DNA of 59,999 bases from Clostridia bacterium (lineage in GTDB: Bacteria > Bacillota > Clostridia > Christensenellales > UBA1242), in the NCBI GenBank assembly GCA_017466725.1, contig JAFTTP010000009.1:1-59999 (forward strand), in the 5' to 3' direction. The position numbers were made by a program, and so were the translations under genes. Shown piece by piece: positions 1 to 9,020 of the stretch. Position 1 is the stretch's first letter. Each line of letters opens with the position of its first letter. The notes beneath the pieces are model-generated. The model saw nothing but the letters and a program-made list of their open reading frames with translations, made no database searches and was not told the DNA's origin.

Positions 1-48
1 AAATAGTCCCCTTAACCAAAGCCTAAACTTGAACCACAACTTTTTCAT
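1..48 (-). CDS. sigE: RNA polymerase sigma-E factor, N-terminal start only (cut by window edge)
   Basis: Only the first 16 codons are visible; they read MKKLWFKFRLWLRGLF. This basic, amphipathic start resembles the membrane-binding pro-sequence of pro-sigma-E, the early mother-cell sigma factor. A strong ribosome site (AAAGGGGG, complement of 53-60) lies five bases before the ATG. The gene follows spoIIGA by about 100 bases on the same strand, which is the usual spoIIGA-sigE order. Identification rests on this start plus position; the catalytic and DNA-binding regions are outside the window. Confidence 0.8.
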   Translation of the reverse strand, partial: MKKLWFKFRLWLRGLF

Positions 49-145
49 AATGCCCCCTTTTAAATAGTTTAAAATAAAGCGCCAAAACCGCAAAAGCAAT
101 AATTTATACAAATTAAGCGAATAAAAACGAAAAAAATCGAAATTT

Positions 146-946
146 TTATATCATTTCACTGTTTAATAAAACACGTTTACCAAAACTTTTTTCAAACCCA
201 GAAAATGACAATCCAAGAATAACATCTTTAAAGTACTTATCATCACCAACCTGCACCTCATCCACACTAAACACCAGCATTTTACCCTGCCCACCAACGC
301 TATTTATTGGCACAAAGTGACCGTTTTTAAAAGATTTAAAATCGTATGACTTAGTAAGCGCACAAATATAATTTACTTTGTCATAAAGTTTATGAAAAAC
401 ATCAAAATTAACTAAAATTATCGGCTTTTTTGTAATATTATCTGTAAGCACATTGCCGCTGTCAAGATACCCCTCTTCAACAACCTCTTTGCCGCCGTCA
501 ACAATCTTTAACGAATAGGTAAACTGTTTAATTTTGTTTGCCCTATCAATGCTTTTATAAACACATTTAACAACAAAATAGACGGCAAGCAAAATAACAC
601 ACACAATAAATAGCGAAAACTTGCCCACCAGATTTTCAATTGCATGGCACACTCCGCCAAAAACACAAGTTAGAATAAAAATAAGTGCAAAATTACGCAA
701 AAACAATAAAAAAGTTGAATATTTAAAAGAAATAAGCGTTGAAATTGTTAAAGAAAAAATCAAAAGTAAAAGTTTAAAAATGCCGATTAAGTGGATAAGT
801 GGATAAGTCAAACTTAACGCACTTCCAAACAAGCACACCAGCCACTTAAGCCTTACTTTTTGTTTGATGATTTTTCCGGCAAGTTCCAATGCAAGTAAAC
901 ATGCAAGCATAGAGGTAACAAGCGTGTATTCAACAACAATTTCCAT
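146..946 (-). CDS. spoIIGA: Sporulation sigma-E processing peptidase SpoIIGA
   Basis: Membrane aspartic protease that removes the pro-sequence of sigma-E in the mother cell after a signal from SpoIIR. The 266-residue protein has about five hydrophobic segments in residues 1-130, then a soluble protease domain with the motif LDSGN (Asp162), matching the catalytic Asp-Ser-Gly of the family. Length is slightly under the usual 300. The start has a near-perfect ribosome site (AAGGAGGGGGG directly before ATG). It sits upstream of sigE as expected, but is separated from ftsZ by four unrelated genes and two terminators, so it is probably transcribed from its own promoter. I could not identify a clear Spo0A box. 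Confidence 0.9.
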   Translation of the reverse strand: MEIVVEYTLVTSMLACLLALELAGKIIKQKVRLKWLVCLFGSALSLTYPLIHLIGIFKLLLLIFSLTISTLISFKYSTFLLFLRNFALIFILTCVFGGVCHAIENLVGKFSLFIVCVILLAVYFVVKCVYKSIDRANKIKQFTYSLKIVDGGKEVVEEGYLDSGNVLTDNITKKPIILVNFDVFHKLYDKVNYICALTKSYDFKSFKNGHFVPINSVGGQGKMLVFSVDEVQVGDDKYFKDVILGLSFSGFEKSFGKRVLLNSEMI

Positions 947-979
947 CCCCCCTCCTTATAAAACAAGTGTAACAAAAAA

Positions 980-1004
980 GGCACGCCATCGCCAATAGCA
1001 TGCC
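980..1004 (-). terminator. Hairpin with T-tract upstream of spoIIGA
   Basis: On the minus strand GGCATGC and GCGTGCC pair (one G-U) around an 11-base loop and are followed by TTTTTTG. It lies 34 bases before the spoIIGA start, so it is either a second terminator for the upstream operon or part of a spoIIGA leader. Confidence 0.55.
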
Positions 1005-1035
1005 CTGTCAAAAAAGGTTGAATAAAAAAATAAAA

Positions 1036-1051
1036 CAGAGAATTTTCTCTG
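1036..1051 (-). terminator. Terminator of the 1058-3551 operon
   Basis: CAGAGAA and TTCTCTG form a perfect 7-bp stem with a two-base (TT/AA) centre. On the minus strand it is followed by TTTTATTTTTTTATT, directly after the stop of the gene ending at 1058. Confidence 0.75.
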
Positions 1052-1057
1052 CTTTAA

Positions 1058-1807
1058 TTAAATATAGTATGGGTCATCATCATATTTATCATATTCTTCA
1101 GCTTCGTCTTCGTTGACGCAAACCATTGCGCGTTCGTCTTCGCGCTCACCATTAATTTTAAAATTATCTAAAAGTTTCATTCCATGTTCATATGCATTTT
1201 TTCTTCTTAAAGTTACAGAATTTCTTTTTTCGACATCTTTGAGTGCAGCTTTTCTTTTTGCGCAACAAACATCTTTTATTTTTTGTAAAGTTTCTCTAAT
1301 AACTTGTTCGCAATCTTGCTCTAAATTATTTTCATAAGCATATTGCACTTCGTCCCGCAAATATTTTACAAGCATTTTAATCATACCTTGGTAAAACACT
1401 TCGTCCTCAAAAAAGGAATAATTAATATCTTCTAATTCTGAAATAAGAAATTCATGTGTTACTCTTAAACTGTCTTTTTCATAAAGCAAAGCAAACAATC
1501 CATAAGCAGCTGCCCCACTATATGTTGGAGAATCAGATTCTCTTAAAAAGATATCTAAATATCGAGGCTTATCGCCTGGCTTACTTATTTTTGCAAAACC
1601 ACTATCTTCGTAAAAAGTTGCAAATTCATAATTTTTGCTTCGTTGAACACCAAAATGATCAACAAAATGACTTTTATATTCATCTTTTACTCGCATATAC
1701 ATTGCAGAAGGAAGCACTTCTTTTGCTTCATGCAATTTAAGAACTGCACCATCAACTGCAGTCAAAGTTTGATTTTCTTTATTCCATGTTGGATAATAAA
1801 ATTTCAT
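1058..1807 (-). CDS. Hypothetical protein, tandem paralogue of the next gene
   Basis: 249 residues, no signal peptide or membrane segment, mostly helical with an acidic C-terminal tail (ending EYDKYDDDPYYI). It is clearly homologous to the protein encoded at 1829-2512: both begin MKFYYP, share LDIFLRESD near the middle and a nearly identical block MIKMLVKYLRDE..QYAYE.NLEQD. I recognise no family. It is last in a four-gene operon between ftsZ and spoIIGA. The pair probably arose by tandem duplication; function unknown. Confidence 0.75.
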   Translation of the reverse strand: MKFYYPTWNKENQTLTAVDGAVLKLHEAKEVLPSAMYMRVKDEYKSHFVDHFGVQRSKNYEFATFYEDSGFAKISKPGDKPRYLDIFLRESDSPTYSGAAAYGLFALLYEKDSLRVTHEFLISELEDINYSFFEDEVFYQGMIKMLVKYLRDEVQYAYENNLEQDCEQVIRETLQKIKDVCCAKRKAALKDVEKRNSVTLRRKNAYEHGMKLLDNFKINGEREDERAMVCVNEDEAEEYDKYDDDPYYI

Positions 1808-1828
1808 AGTTTGCTCCTTATGTTATAC

Positions 1829-2512
1829 TCAAACGTCACACTCTGTGTCATATTCATATGCATCTAAAAATTTCACAGTGTTGTTTAATATGTTTTGACG
1901 ATGATTTGACTTTTCTTCTCTTGCTTTTTTATCTTCAAGTGCTTTTTGTCGTTTTTCCAAGCAAATATCTTTAAATCTTTGCAGGCTTTCTTGAATTATC
2001 TGCACAGAATCTTGCTCTAAATTGTATTCATAAGCATACTGCGCTTCATCTCGCAAATACTTTACAAGCATTTTAATCATGCCCTCATAGAACCTTTCAT
2101 CTTCAAAGTATTCAAATGGCATCTCTTCTAATTTTGTCGCAATCCACTGATGCTTAGGCCTAAAACGCTCTTGCGCATAAAGTTCTGCAAAAAATGCATA
2201 TGCATCCGAGCCACTTCGTGTAACTTTATCACTTTCTCTTAAAAAGATGTCAAGATAAATTTCTTTGGTTTGCATGTTTGTTGACACGTTGGCGCGAGAA
2301 AAGCCTGCTGCATTATGAACTGTTGCGGCTATATAATCTTTGCCAACCTGATTGCCTAAATAGTCGACAAATCTTACATAACTGCCATTATCTATTCTCA
2401 AATATAAAGCAGACGGTCTTACGTCTTCTGCATATGATGGCAACTCTTTTCCATTTACAGTTATTACACTTCTTCCATTTTCTTTTCTAAATTCTGGATA
2501 ATAAAATTTCAT
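1829..2512 (-). CDS. Hypothetical protein, tandem paralogue
   Basis: 227 residues. The start is placed at the ATG giving MKFYYPEF because it aligns with the downstream paralogue and has a GAAGGGG ribosome site; a longer reading frame upstream would overlap the preceding gene. It shares the conserved blocks LDIFLRESDKVTRSGSDAYAFF and MIKMLVKYLRDEAQYAYE with its neighbour. Soluble, helical, with charged C-terminal third. No recognised domain. The conserved late block may form a helical interaction surface, but this is inference only. Confidence 0.75.
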   Translation of the reverse strand: MKFYYPEFRKENGRSVITVNGKELPSYAEDVRPSALYLRIDNGSYVRFVDYLGNQVGKDYIAATVHNAAGFSRANVSTNMQTKEIYLDIFLRESDKVTRSGSDAYAFFAELYAQERFRPKHQWIATKLEEMPFEYFEDERFYEGMIKMLVKYLRDEAQYAYEYNLEQDSVQIIQESLQRFKDICLEKRQKALEDKKAREEKSNHRQNILNNTVKFLDAYEYDTECDV

Positions 2513-2529
2513 CTTCGTCCCCTTCGGTA

Positions 2530-2877
2530 TTAAATACCTTGTTCTTCTGCATCTGCTTCTAAGGCTGCTGCGTGATTTTTCATTGCCTTGCCAAGCGCTT
2601 CCCAAAATCTATAACCGCTATGTTTTTTATCTGCACCAAGGCTGCGAATTTTATAGTTTATTTTTTCTCTTTTTCTTTCTTCTGCAAAAAATGTGTCATG
2701 TTCTGCAATAAAATGCTCTGCTAGCAGCCCTGCATAAGAATCTGTCATTTTTTGAACAACTTTTTTGTTGTCTTCACCCATTTGTTTGTAATAATGGTCA
2801 AAATAAGCCTTAACCATAGACTCTCTTAAATTTGCAAGTGCAATAATTTGTTTTGTGTTTGTTACTTTTACTTTCAT
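2530..2877 (-). CDS. Small hypothetical protein
   Basis: 115 residues, highly charged and predicted helical, no membrane segment. It begins MKVKVTNTKQII and contains a basic stretch near residues 70-85 (EERKREKINYKIR). Spaced 17 bases from the downstream paralogue pair and 23 bases from the upstream gene, so co-transcribed. Not recognised; its only clue is the constant company of the other three unknown genes. Confidence 0.65.
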   Translation of the reverse strand: MKVKVTNTKQIIALANLRESMVKAYFDHYYKQMGEDNKKVVQKMTDSYAGLLAEHFIAEHDTFFAEERKREKINYKIRSLGADKKHSGYRFWEALGKAMKNHAAALEADAEEQGI

Positions 2878-2900
2878 TTTTTATACCCCTTTTATATTTT

Positions 2901-3551
2901 TTACATCCAGTTGAAATAGTCGTCTTCACGTTCTTCAACTTCCCAGCCATCTGCTGTTTGAACAAATGTTTTGTTTAAAAACTCTTCTTCAACTGTTTTG
3001 TATTTCACCCAGTTGTTAAGACGTTGTATTAATGGCGTCACCTTATCTTTTTCAAACGCTTTAATTTCATTGCTGATTTTTGTGATTACATTGTTGAAAT
3101 CTACAAAGTGAATAAACCACATTTTAACATCTGTTTTTCTTTTTGCGTAGTGCAATTCTTTATATGTTTCTATTGCTTGCTTGCTTTTTAAAAACTCTTC
3201 TTGAAGTTTTGCAAACAGTTGCATATATTCCTGCCTTAACTGTGCAGCCTGCATATACAGCAATCCGCCAGCTTTACTCATTGCACTTTCGCCAACATCT
3301 TGGTAGTATTCGTATGCTACATTTTTAAAACTTCGCACCGCCCTACACACATCTTCAAATCGGCATTTTAAAGCTTCGTACCCGCTTTCCATCATCAAGA
3401 AACACGCTTGACAATATTCAAAGTCTGGAATTCTTCGATGCGCAAGCACTTCACTTTCAATCTTGGCGAAGTTTTCACATGCCACCTTGTTTTTATCAAG
3501 ATAATACTGCATGTTTCTGCGACCGCCGCCATCGTGACTATTTTTACTCAT
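2901..3551 (-). CDS. Hypothetical helical protein, first gene of operon
   Basis: 216 residues. The start MSKNSHDGGG was chosen because AAGGAGAGGT lies directly upstream and the transcription start predicted from the promoter at 3574-3601 falls about 16 bases before it; the longer frame would begin upstream of the promoter. Predicted all-helical with long charged heptad-like stretches around residues 85-165, possibly a coiled coil. No signal peptide. Not recognised. Confidence 0.7.
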   Translation of the reverse strand: MSKNSHDGGGRRNMQYYLDKNKVACENFAKIESEVLAHRRIPDFEYCQACFLMMESGYEALKCRFEDVCRAVRSFKNVAYEYYQDVGESAMSKAGGLLYMQAAQLRQEYMQLFAKLQEEFLKSKQAIETYKELHYAKRKTDVKMWFIHFVDFNNVITKISNEIKAFEKDKVTPLIQRLNNWVKYKTVEEEFLNKTFVQTADGWEVEEREDDYFNWM

Positions 3552-3573
3552 ACCTCTCCTTAATGTAATATTA

Positions 3574-3601
3574 ATTATATATAAAAAAAAGCACTTGTCA
3601 A
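3574..3601 (-). promoter_or_regulatory. Consensus vegetative promoter for the 1058-3551 operon
   Basis: On the minus strand TTGACA (3596-3601), a 16-base spacer, and TATAAT (3574-3579) match the housekeeping sigma consensus exactly. Predicted start is near 3567, leaving a short leader before the ribosome site at about 3554-3561. Confidence 0.85.
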
Positions 3602-3616
3602 TATGCAAAATAAAAA

Positions 3617-3637
3617 AAGAGTGCGCTTAACACTCTT
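3617..3637 (-). terminator. Terminator after ftsZ
   Basis: AAGAGTG and CACTCTT pair around a seven-base loop. T-tracts occur on both sides, so it works in either direction; on the minus strand it ends the ftsZ transcript just before the promoter of the next operon. Confidence 0.75.
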
Positions 3638-3750
3638 CTTTTTTATTGAAACATCAAATTAGTGCGCAAAATCATCAAACATATCGCTAATTATTATTTC
3701 AGTCAATTTATTCTGTTCAAGCGACAGCTAAGTGATGCAAACTAAGTTTG

Positions 3751-4962
3751 CTATTTACGATTGTTTCTCAACTTTTCAATCCATGGTGGAACTGCTGTGT
3801 TTTTAACTTCAACGCGAGAAGAATATTCATTTTTCTTTTCAAATGAAACATCTTGTTTTACTGGCGCTGGTTTTTCCTCTTCTTCCTTATCTTGTTTTAC
3901 ATAATTTGAAAAAAGGCTTCTTGCAGAATACTCTGGTTTTGGTTGAGCCATGTTGCCCATCGCTTTTGCTTGAGCAATTTCATTTGCTTTTTCTTCTTTT
4001 CTCTTTTCTTCTTCTGGGTTTGTAAATCCAGTTGCAATTAAAGTGATTTCAACTTCATCATGCATATTTTCATCAATGCTTGTACCAAGAATGATGTTGC
4101 AATCTACATCAACAACTTCTCTTACAAGTGCAGCTGCTTCGTTTACATCGTCTTGAGTAAGGTCTGTGCCTCCCTTGATGTTGATAAGAAGACCTGTTGC
4201 TCCTTCAATTGTAGTTTCAAGAAGTGGTGATGCAACAGCTTGTTTAACAGCCTCAAGCGCTTTGTTGTCGCCTGCGCCATAACCAATGCCCATATGTGCA
4301 AGACCTTTATCTTTCATAATTGTTGTAACGTCTGCAAAGTCAAGGTTGATAAGACCAGGATAAACAATAAGGTCAGAAATTCCTTGCACACCTTGACGAA
4401 GTACATCGTCTGCAAATCTAAATGATTCAAGGAGAGGAGTCTTTTTAGGAACAATTTGCAATAATTTTTCGTTTGGAATTACAACAAGTGCGTCTACATA
4501 TTTTCTTAACTTGTCAAGTCCTTCTTCTGCATTTTTCTTTCTTACTGGACCTTCAAAAAGGAATGGCTTTGTAATAACAGCAATTGTTAAAATGCCAAGC
4601 TCTTTTGCAATTTGCGCAATAACTGGTGCAGCACCTGTACCTGTTCCGCCGCCCATACCAGCAGTAATGAATACAAGGTTTGCATCTTTAAGCATTTCAG
4701 TAATTGAAGTTTTGCTTTCTTCTGCTGCCTTTTGGCCGATTTCAGGTTTTGCCCCTGCCCCACGGCCACCAGTAAGTCTTTCACCTATTTGAAGTCTTGT
4801 TTCTGCTTTTGAAAGCAAAAGTGTTTGTTGGTCAGTGTTTACCGCAATAAATTCAGCCGAACTAACGCCAGCCTCAATCATACGATTTACAGCGTTGTTG
4901 CCGCCGCCACCGACACCAATAACCTTGATTTTTGTTGCTGATGTGTTGAAAGTGTTGTCCAT
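3751..4962 (-). CDS. ftsZ: Cell division GTPase FtsZ
   Basis: Tubulin-like GTPase that forms the cytokinetic Z-ring under the membrane. 403 residues. The N-terminal nucleotide loop reads [13 protein letters not shown] and the tubulin signature GGGTGTG is at residues 104-110. The GTPase and C-terminal domains are followed by a variable charged linker (about 315-385) and the conserved tail [13 protein letters not shown], the binding site for FtsA-type partners. AAGGAGATA lies before the ATG. It follows ftsA after a 145-base AT-rich gap carrying its own likely promoter, and is closed by the terminator at 3617-3637. Confidence 0.98.
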   Translation of the reverse strand: MDNTFNTSATKIKVIGVGGGGNNAVNRMIEAGVSSAEFIAVNTDQQTLLLSKAETRLQIGERLTGGRGAGAKPEIGQKAAEESKTSITEMLKDANLVFITAGMGGGTGTGAAPVIAQIAKELGILTIAVITKPFLFEGPVRKKNAEEGLDKLRKYVDALVVIPNEKLLQIVPKKTPLLESFRFADDVLRQGVQGISDLIVYPGLINLDFADVTTIMKDKGLAHMGIGYGAGDNKALEAVKQAVASPLLETTIEGATGLLINIKGGTDLTQDDVNEAAALVREVVDVDCNIILGTSIDENMHDEVEITLIATGFTNPEEEKRKEEKANEIAQAKAMGNMAQPKPEYSARSLFSNYVKQDKEEEEKPAPVKQDVSFEKKNEYSSRVEVKNTAVPPWIEKLRNNRK

Positions 4963-4995
4963 AAAAATATCTCCTTAAAGTTTCTCGTTAAATGT

Positions 4996-5024
4996 ATTGT
5001 AATATATTTATTTTTTTTTTGCAA
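4996..5024 (-). promoter_or_regulatory. Likely ftsZ promoter
   Basis: TTGCAA (5019-5024), 17-base spacer, TACAAT (4996-5001) on the minus strand, within the long ftsA-ftsZ gap. This would allow FtsZ to be made in excess over FtsA. Confidence 0.55.
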
Positions 5025-5107
5025 ACATTTAAATAAAGTTTTTTTGAAAAAATGTATAAAATCACAAAAATATTCAAATTTTTTGCATATTTATTCAAGA
5101 ATTTGCT

Positions 5108-6232
5108 TTATTTTGTGTCTTGCGCATTTATCGCATACGCAACAAGCGAATAGATTGATGCAAGCGTTGGCTTTTCCTGACCAGGAAGTGGAGGCACTCC
5201 CAGCGTGATGTTTCTGCCAAGGCATTTTGCCAAATAATCTCGTCCGCCCTTGATTTTGCTGATTCCACCACCAGTAAGGTAGATTGGAAGATATGATAAA
5301 TGTTCATCAGAAAAATCTTGTATACATTTGCTGACAACCTCAGCAAGTTCGTCAATACGGTATGCAACAACCTCATTTGCAAAGCTTTGCATAATGCGTT
5401 CCATATTACCAGCCTCACCAGGAATTTCATAACAGTCAGTTGGCTTACCTTTAACTGAAAGCACAACCTGCTTTTTCAACTTTTCTGCATCTTTAATTGA
5501 CAATTCAAACGCTTCAGATAGGTCGTTTGTTATAAAACCGCCGCCTCGCGAAAATGAAGTAAGGGCCGATACCCCGTTTCCTTGAACAAAAGCAATACTT
5601 GTTGTTATGTCCCCTGCATCAATCAGCAGTGACACTTCGTCTTGTTTTTCTTTTGGAAGAATAAACTGTGCTTGCGCAAGAACATCGCTTATGTATTCAA
5701 CATATTGAAAACCCAGTTGAGCAGCCACATCATTAAACAAGTCGATAAAAACTTTGCTGGCATAAATCACTGAGAGTTTTCCACATAAGTTTGTACCAAA
5801 ATCGCCAACCGGCTCAAGTGTAGTTCTGCCATCAATATCAAACGAAATTGGGCTTACTGACACCACCTCCACTTCAGCATTTTTGCTTGTCTCACCCGCC
5901 ATGTAATAAAGCGAATCAATGTCATCTTTTTTTACCCTTCTTCTCTCGCCCAAATTGATTGACATATCAGTCACCGCAACCGAAGAAAACTCGGCTGGCA
6001 CGCCAATATACATCTTTTTAATTTTATCAAGATAAGGCTGAAATTCTTTTATAACCTCTGAAAAAACAGCAAGCAGTTTATCAGGGTTTAGAAATTCACC
6101 TTCATAAAAACCGTCATATTCAATTTCTTTATAGCCTTTTACCGCAAAAGTATTATTAAGCCCCTTACCTGCCACCATAGCACGAAGTCGTGAAGAGCCT
6201 ATATCGAAGGCCAGCACATATTTGTTTTTCAT
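5108..6232 (-). CDS. ftsA: Cell division protein FtsA
   Basis: Actin-like ATPase that tethers FtsZ to the membrane. 374 residues from the ATG preceded by AAAGGTGGT; the upstream in-frame extension overlaps divIB and lacks a ribosome site. The phosphate-1 motif is AFDIGSSRLRAMV near the N-terminus, the phosphate-2 region is SLLIDAGDITTSIAF, and the adenosine motif is PIYLTGGGISKIKG. The canonical C-terminal amphipathic membrane helix is not obvious: the protein ends SIYSLVAYAINAQDTK, shorter than B. subtilis FtsA. It may therefore bind the membrane differently, or via a partner. Confidence 0.92.
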   Translation of the reverse strand: MKNKYVLAFDIGSSRLRAMVAGKGLNNTFAVKGYKEIEYDGFYEGEFLNPDKLLAVFSEVIKEFQPYLDKIKKMYIGVPAEFSSVAVTDMSINLGERRRVKKDDIDSLYYMAGETSKNAEVEVVSVSPISFDIDGRTTLEPVGDFGTNLCGKLSVIYASKVFIDLFNDVAAQLGFQYVEYISDVLAQAQFILPKEKQDEVSLLIDAGDITTSIAFVQGNGVSALTSFSRGGGFITNDLSEAFELSIKDAEKLKKQVVLSVKGKPTDCYEIPGEAGNMERIMQSFANEVVAYRIDELAEVVSKCIQDFSDEHLSYLPIYLTGGGISKIKGGRDYLAKCLGRNITLGVPPLPGQEKPTLASIYSLVAYAINAQDTK

Positions 6233-6275
6233 AATACCACCTTTAAAATCATTGTAATAAAAAAGCCCAAAAATG

Positions 6276-7145
6276 TCAAACACCTTGGGCAACAAATATT
6301 TTAAAATAACATTTTTCTGATTGTAAGTCTAAGTTTCCGTCTTTAGTGTAGTAATTATTAATGTAAATTTCGCAAGTTTTTAAATTTTCTACAGTAAGCG
6401 TAGCGTAACTTTCATCGGCTTGTAAGCTCTCTTTACCAACCATGTCGAATAATGCTGAGTATACCTGCGTAAACAAAAATGTTTTATACGTAAGGTTGTT
6501 TTTGTAATTTGCAAAGGTGACAGTTTGTCCGCCATATAGCGACAACTTTAAAACTTCAATTTCCTCTTTTAAACCGTCATCATACTGCATTGTCATTTCA
6601 ATTGACTTAATAATTTCTTGCGCATATGCAAGATTGTAATTGTTTGCATATAATGCCTGATAAAGTTTAGGATTTTGAATATCAAGATAGTCCCCCACTT
6701 TTTCGTTTTTTACCTCAAAATCACCACTCAAAAGCATTGCATTTTCACTTGTATTTTCATAGGTTTCATAAAATTTTAAAACTTTAAATTCTTCATCGCA
6801 AATATAAAATCCGTCCTCACCTTCAACAGCGTACACCTCCTGCCTTTCCGCAATATGCACAACAAGGGTTGAAGGAAAAACAGTTTCAATGTTTAGTACA
6901 TTTAAGTATGGAAATTCATTTTCAATTTTATCAATATACTTTTGCTTATTAATAAAGAAAACTGAGCTGCCCATATCAAACTCACCCGCCTCAACAACCT
7001 CTTCATCCGTAGCCGTAGAGTGAACTCTGCTTGTCCTATAGTCAATTTTAACTTCTTTAACAGAAAACAAGGTAAAAGCCAATAGGGCAATAAGCCCTAT
7101 TGTCAGCACTAAACTACAAACACCTACAATTACCTTCTTTTTCAA
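6276..7145 (-). CDS. divIB: Cell division protein DivIB/FtsQ
   Basis: Bitopic divisome protein. 289 residues: short basic N-terminus, one membrane helix (about 5-27), then an extracytoplasmic FtsQ-type POTRA domain beginning FSVKEVKIDYRTS and containing the typical FPSTLVVHIAERQEVYAVEG segment, followed by the beta domain. The start overlaps the end of murA by 32 bases, showing translational coupling. The order murA-divIB-ftsA-ftsZ is the classical Gram-positive order. The sequence after residue 160 is divergent, as usual for this family. Confidence 0.9.
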   Translation of the reverse strand: MKKKVIVGVCSLVLTIGLIALLAFTLFSVKEVKIDYRTSRVHSTATDEEVVEAGEFDMGSSVFFINKQKYIDKIENEFPYLNVLNIETVFPSTLVVHIAERQEVYAVEGEDGFYICDEEFKVLKFYETYENTSENAMLLSGDFEVKNEKVGDYLDIQNPKLYQALYANNYNLAYAQEIIKSIEMTMQYDDGLKEEIEVLKLSLYGGQTVTFANYKNNLTYKTFLFTQVYSALFDMVGKESLQADESYATLTVENLKTCEIYINNYYTKDGNLDLQSEKCYFKIFVAQGV

Positions 7146-8397
7146 TTGTTATCCTTTTAATACATCCGCCAAGTGCGGTAAGTTTATCTTCAAATTTATA
7201 ATATCCGCGGTCAATATATGAAATGTTGTCTATTGTGGTATATCCTTCGGCCACAAGTCCCGCTAAAACAAGTGACGCCCCACCGCGTAGATCTGTTGCG
7301 CTCACTTCAGCACCAAACAATTTTTCCTTGCCTTTTGCAATTATAATGCCGTTGCGAGTGATAAGGTCTGCACCCATTTTCTTAAGTTGACCAACATGTT
7401 TATTGCGCCCATCAAAAATATTCTCTACAATTAAACTGTAGCCATCGCTTACACTTGCAAGCGCTGTCATTTGAGATTGCAAATCGGTTGGAAATGCTGG
7501 GTAACACCCCGTTTCAACTTCACCAAAATTGCCAAGTTTTTTCTTTCTTGACAAAATTATTGTATCACCTTCGCATTTGATTTGGCAAGCAGATTTACCA
7601 AGTTTGGCCAAAAGTTCTTGGTTTTGCTCCGCTTTTGCCCCTTTTACCACAATTTCGCCACCACACATTGCACCAGCAATTAAAAAGGTGCCCGCCTCAA
7701 TTCTGTCGGGAATTGCCTTGTATGAAAGGCTGTGCAATTTTTTACCACCCCTTACAACAATCACATCACTTCCCGCCCCTTCTACACATCCGCCTGCTTT
7801 ATTTATAAAGTTTGCAAGGTCAACAATCTCAGGCTCTTTTGCACCATTTAAAATTCTTGTTTCACCATCTATGCCAAGCGCAAGCATCATAATATTTTCA
7901 GTTGCACCAACGCTTGCAAACGACAGCACCACATCCCTTGCTTGCATTTTTCCCTTGCTTGCGTAAATATAACCATTTTTTTCAACCACCTTCGCACCCA
8001 AAGTTCTCGCCCCATTTAGATGCAGGTCAATCGGCCTTAATCCAATGTCACACCCGCCCGGATATGCAATCTTAACACTTCCCATACGCGCAAGAATAGG
8101 CCCCAAACAAAAAATAGACGCCCTCACGCAAGATGCCAGTTCATTAGGCACATCGTCGGCGGAAAGAGAAGTGTTGTCAATGATAAGGTCATTCCGCTCC
8201 CACCAAGTTTTGCCTCCAAGATGTTGTAAAATTTTACACATTGCAAGCACATCTCTATATCCAGCCGCCTTTTCAAGACGCACCTGTCCTTCAATTAAAA
8301 TGCTGCATGCCATCAAAGGCAACAACGAATTTTTTGCGCTATGAATTTCAACCTCACCGTTTAAGCGATTTCCGCCTACAATAAAATACTGTTCCAT
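7114..8397 (-). CDS. murA: UDP-N-acetylglucosamine 1-carboxyvinyltransferase MurA
   Basis: First committed step of peptidoglycan synthesis: transfers enolpyruvate from PEP to UDP-GlcNAc. 427 residues, full length. The active-site loop is PGGCDIGLRPIDLHL with the nucleophile Cys116; in proteobacteria the site is the target of fosfomycin. The N-terminal motif is AKNSLLPLMA rather than the common KNAALP, and C-terminal DLRGGASLVLAGLVAEG is conserved. It overlaps divIB and heads the divisome block. No murG, murB or murC is seen next to it. Confidence 0.96.
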   Translation of the reverse strand: MEQYFIVGGNRLNGEVEIHSAKNSLLPLMACSILIEGQVRLEKAAGYRDVLAMCKILQHLGGKTWWERNDLIIDNTSLSADDVPNELASCVRASIFCLGPILARMGSVKIAYPGGCDIGLRPIDLHLNGARTLGAKVVEKNGYIYASKGKMQARDVVLSFASVGATENIMMLALGIDGETRILNGAKEPEIVDLANFINKAGGCVEGAGSDVIVVRGGKKLHSLSYKAIPDRIEAGTFLIAGAMCGGEIVVKGAKAEQNQELLAKLGKSACQIKCEGDTIILSRKKKLGNFGEVETGCYPAFPTDLQSQMTALASVSDGYSLIVENIFDGRNKHVGQLKKMGADLITRNGIIIAKGKEKLFGAEVSATDLRGGASLVLAGLVAEGYTTIDNISYIDRGYYKFEDKLTALGGCIKRITIEKEGNCRCL

Positions 8398-8475
8398 CCT
8401 TTTCTCCCAACAATATTTTATATGTTAGTGGTCACTTAAACGTCAAAAAAGAAGTTTTGCCAACTTCTTCTTTTT

Positions 8476-8910
8476 TTAAATTTCCATTTCCCACCTATAC
8501 ATTTCATTGCCAACCGAGTTTATCTCTTTTTTAACCCGCTTAAACCCTACTTTTTCGTGCAAATGTACGCTTGCAACATTGCCTGCCGCACAAGAAGATG
8601 CAATTATTGAATACCCACGTTCCTTAGCCCTTCCCCTAATCAGTTCAAAAGCTTTACGCGCAATTCCTTTGCGACGATATTTTTCTATAATCATTACGCC
8701 CCAACATAGCCGCCCGTCTTGCTTATCACTTAAACTGATCATGCCAACCTTCTCGCCATTATATGTTATGCAAAAGCCTAATGTGTTTTGCCAGTAATCA
8801 ATTCTCTTTTCAATGCTTTCTATACTATCATCACTAAAATAGCTTGAAAAATGTTCTCGTATAAACGTTGCATCTTCTTTTTTAAATTTAATTATATCAA
8901 CTTGTTCCAT
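8476..8910 (-). CDS. GNAT-family N-acetyltransferase
   Basis: About 144 residues. The acetyl-CoA binding motif is YRRKGIARKAFELIRGRAKERGY, followed by the late beta-strand SVHLHEKVGFKRV, giving a complete GNAT fold; the acceptor is unknown. I choose the ATG at 8910 (MEQVDIIKF) because the promoter at 8919-8947 would start transcription within three bases of it, and no ribosome site is present. The ATG at 8940 lies inside the promoter. It is separate from murA (79-base gap). Confidence 0.8.
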   Translation of the reverse strand: MEQVDIIKFKKEDATFIREHFSSYFSDDSIESIEKRIDYWQNTLGFCITYNGEKVGMISLSDKQDGRLCWGVMIIEKYRRKGIARKAFELIRGRAKERGYSIIASSCAAGNVASVHLHEKVGFKRVKKEINSVGNEMYRWEMEI

Positions 8911-8918
8911 ATTTATAT

Positions 8919-8947
8919 ATACTAACGCATATTGTGTCATCTGTCAA
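8919..8947 (-). promoter_or_regulatory. Promoter giving a leaderless acetyltransferase mRNA
   Basis: TTGACA (8942-8947), 17-base spacer, TAGTAT (8919-8924) on the minus strand. The predicted transcription start (about 8912) nearly coincides with the ATG at 8910. Confidence 0.65.
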
Positions 8948-8983
8948 TATATTAAATGTTTTATCTTTCTATAATTTATAAAT

Positions 8984-9013
8984 TTGACAGCATCCCAGCA
9001 AATGTTATATAAT
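8984..9013 (+). promoter_or_regulatory. Consensus promoter for the HExxH protein
   Basis: TTGACA (8984-8989), 18-base spacer, TATAAT (9008-9013). Predicted start near 9020, immediately before the first codon (ATA, 9021) of the signal-peptide-encoding frame. Confidence 0.8.
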
Positions 9014-9020
9014 AATAGAC

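Noticed and set aside
975..1035. Spo0A box before spoIIGA
   Set aside because: The nearest match, TTTGACA, differs from the consensus and has no fitting -10 spacing.
6232..6295. Longer ftsA frame starting at 6295
   Set aside because: No ribosome site and it overlaps divIB; the inner ATG aligns with the FtsA N-terminus.
8940..8942. ATG 8940 as start of the acetyltransferase
   Set aside because: It lies between the -35 and -10 boxes and would add ten residues unlike the family start.
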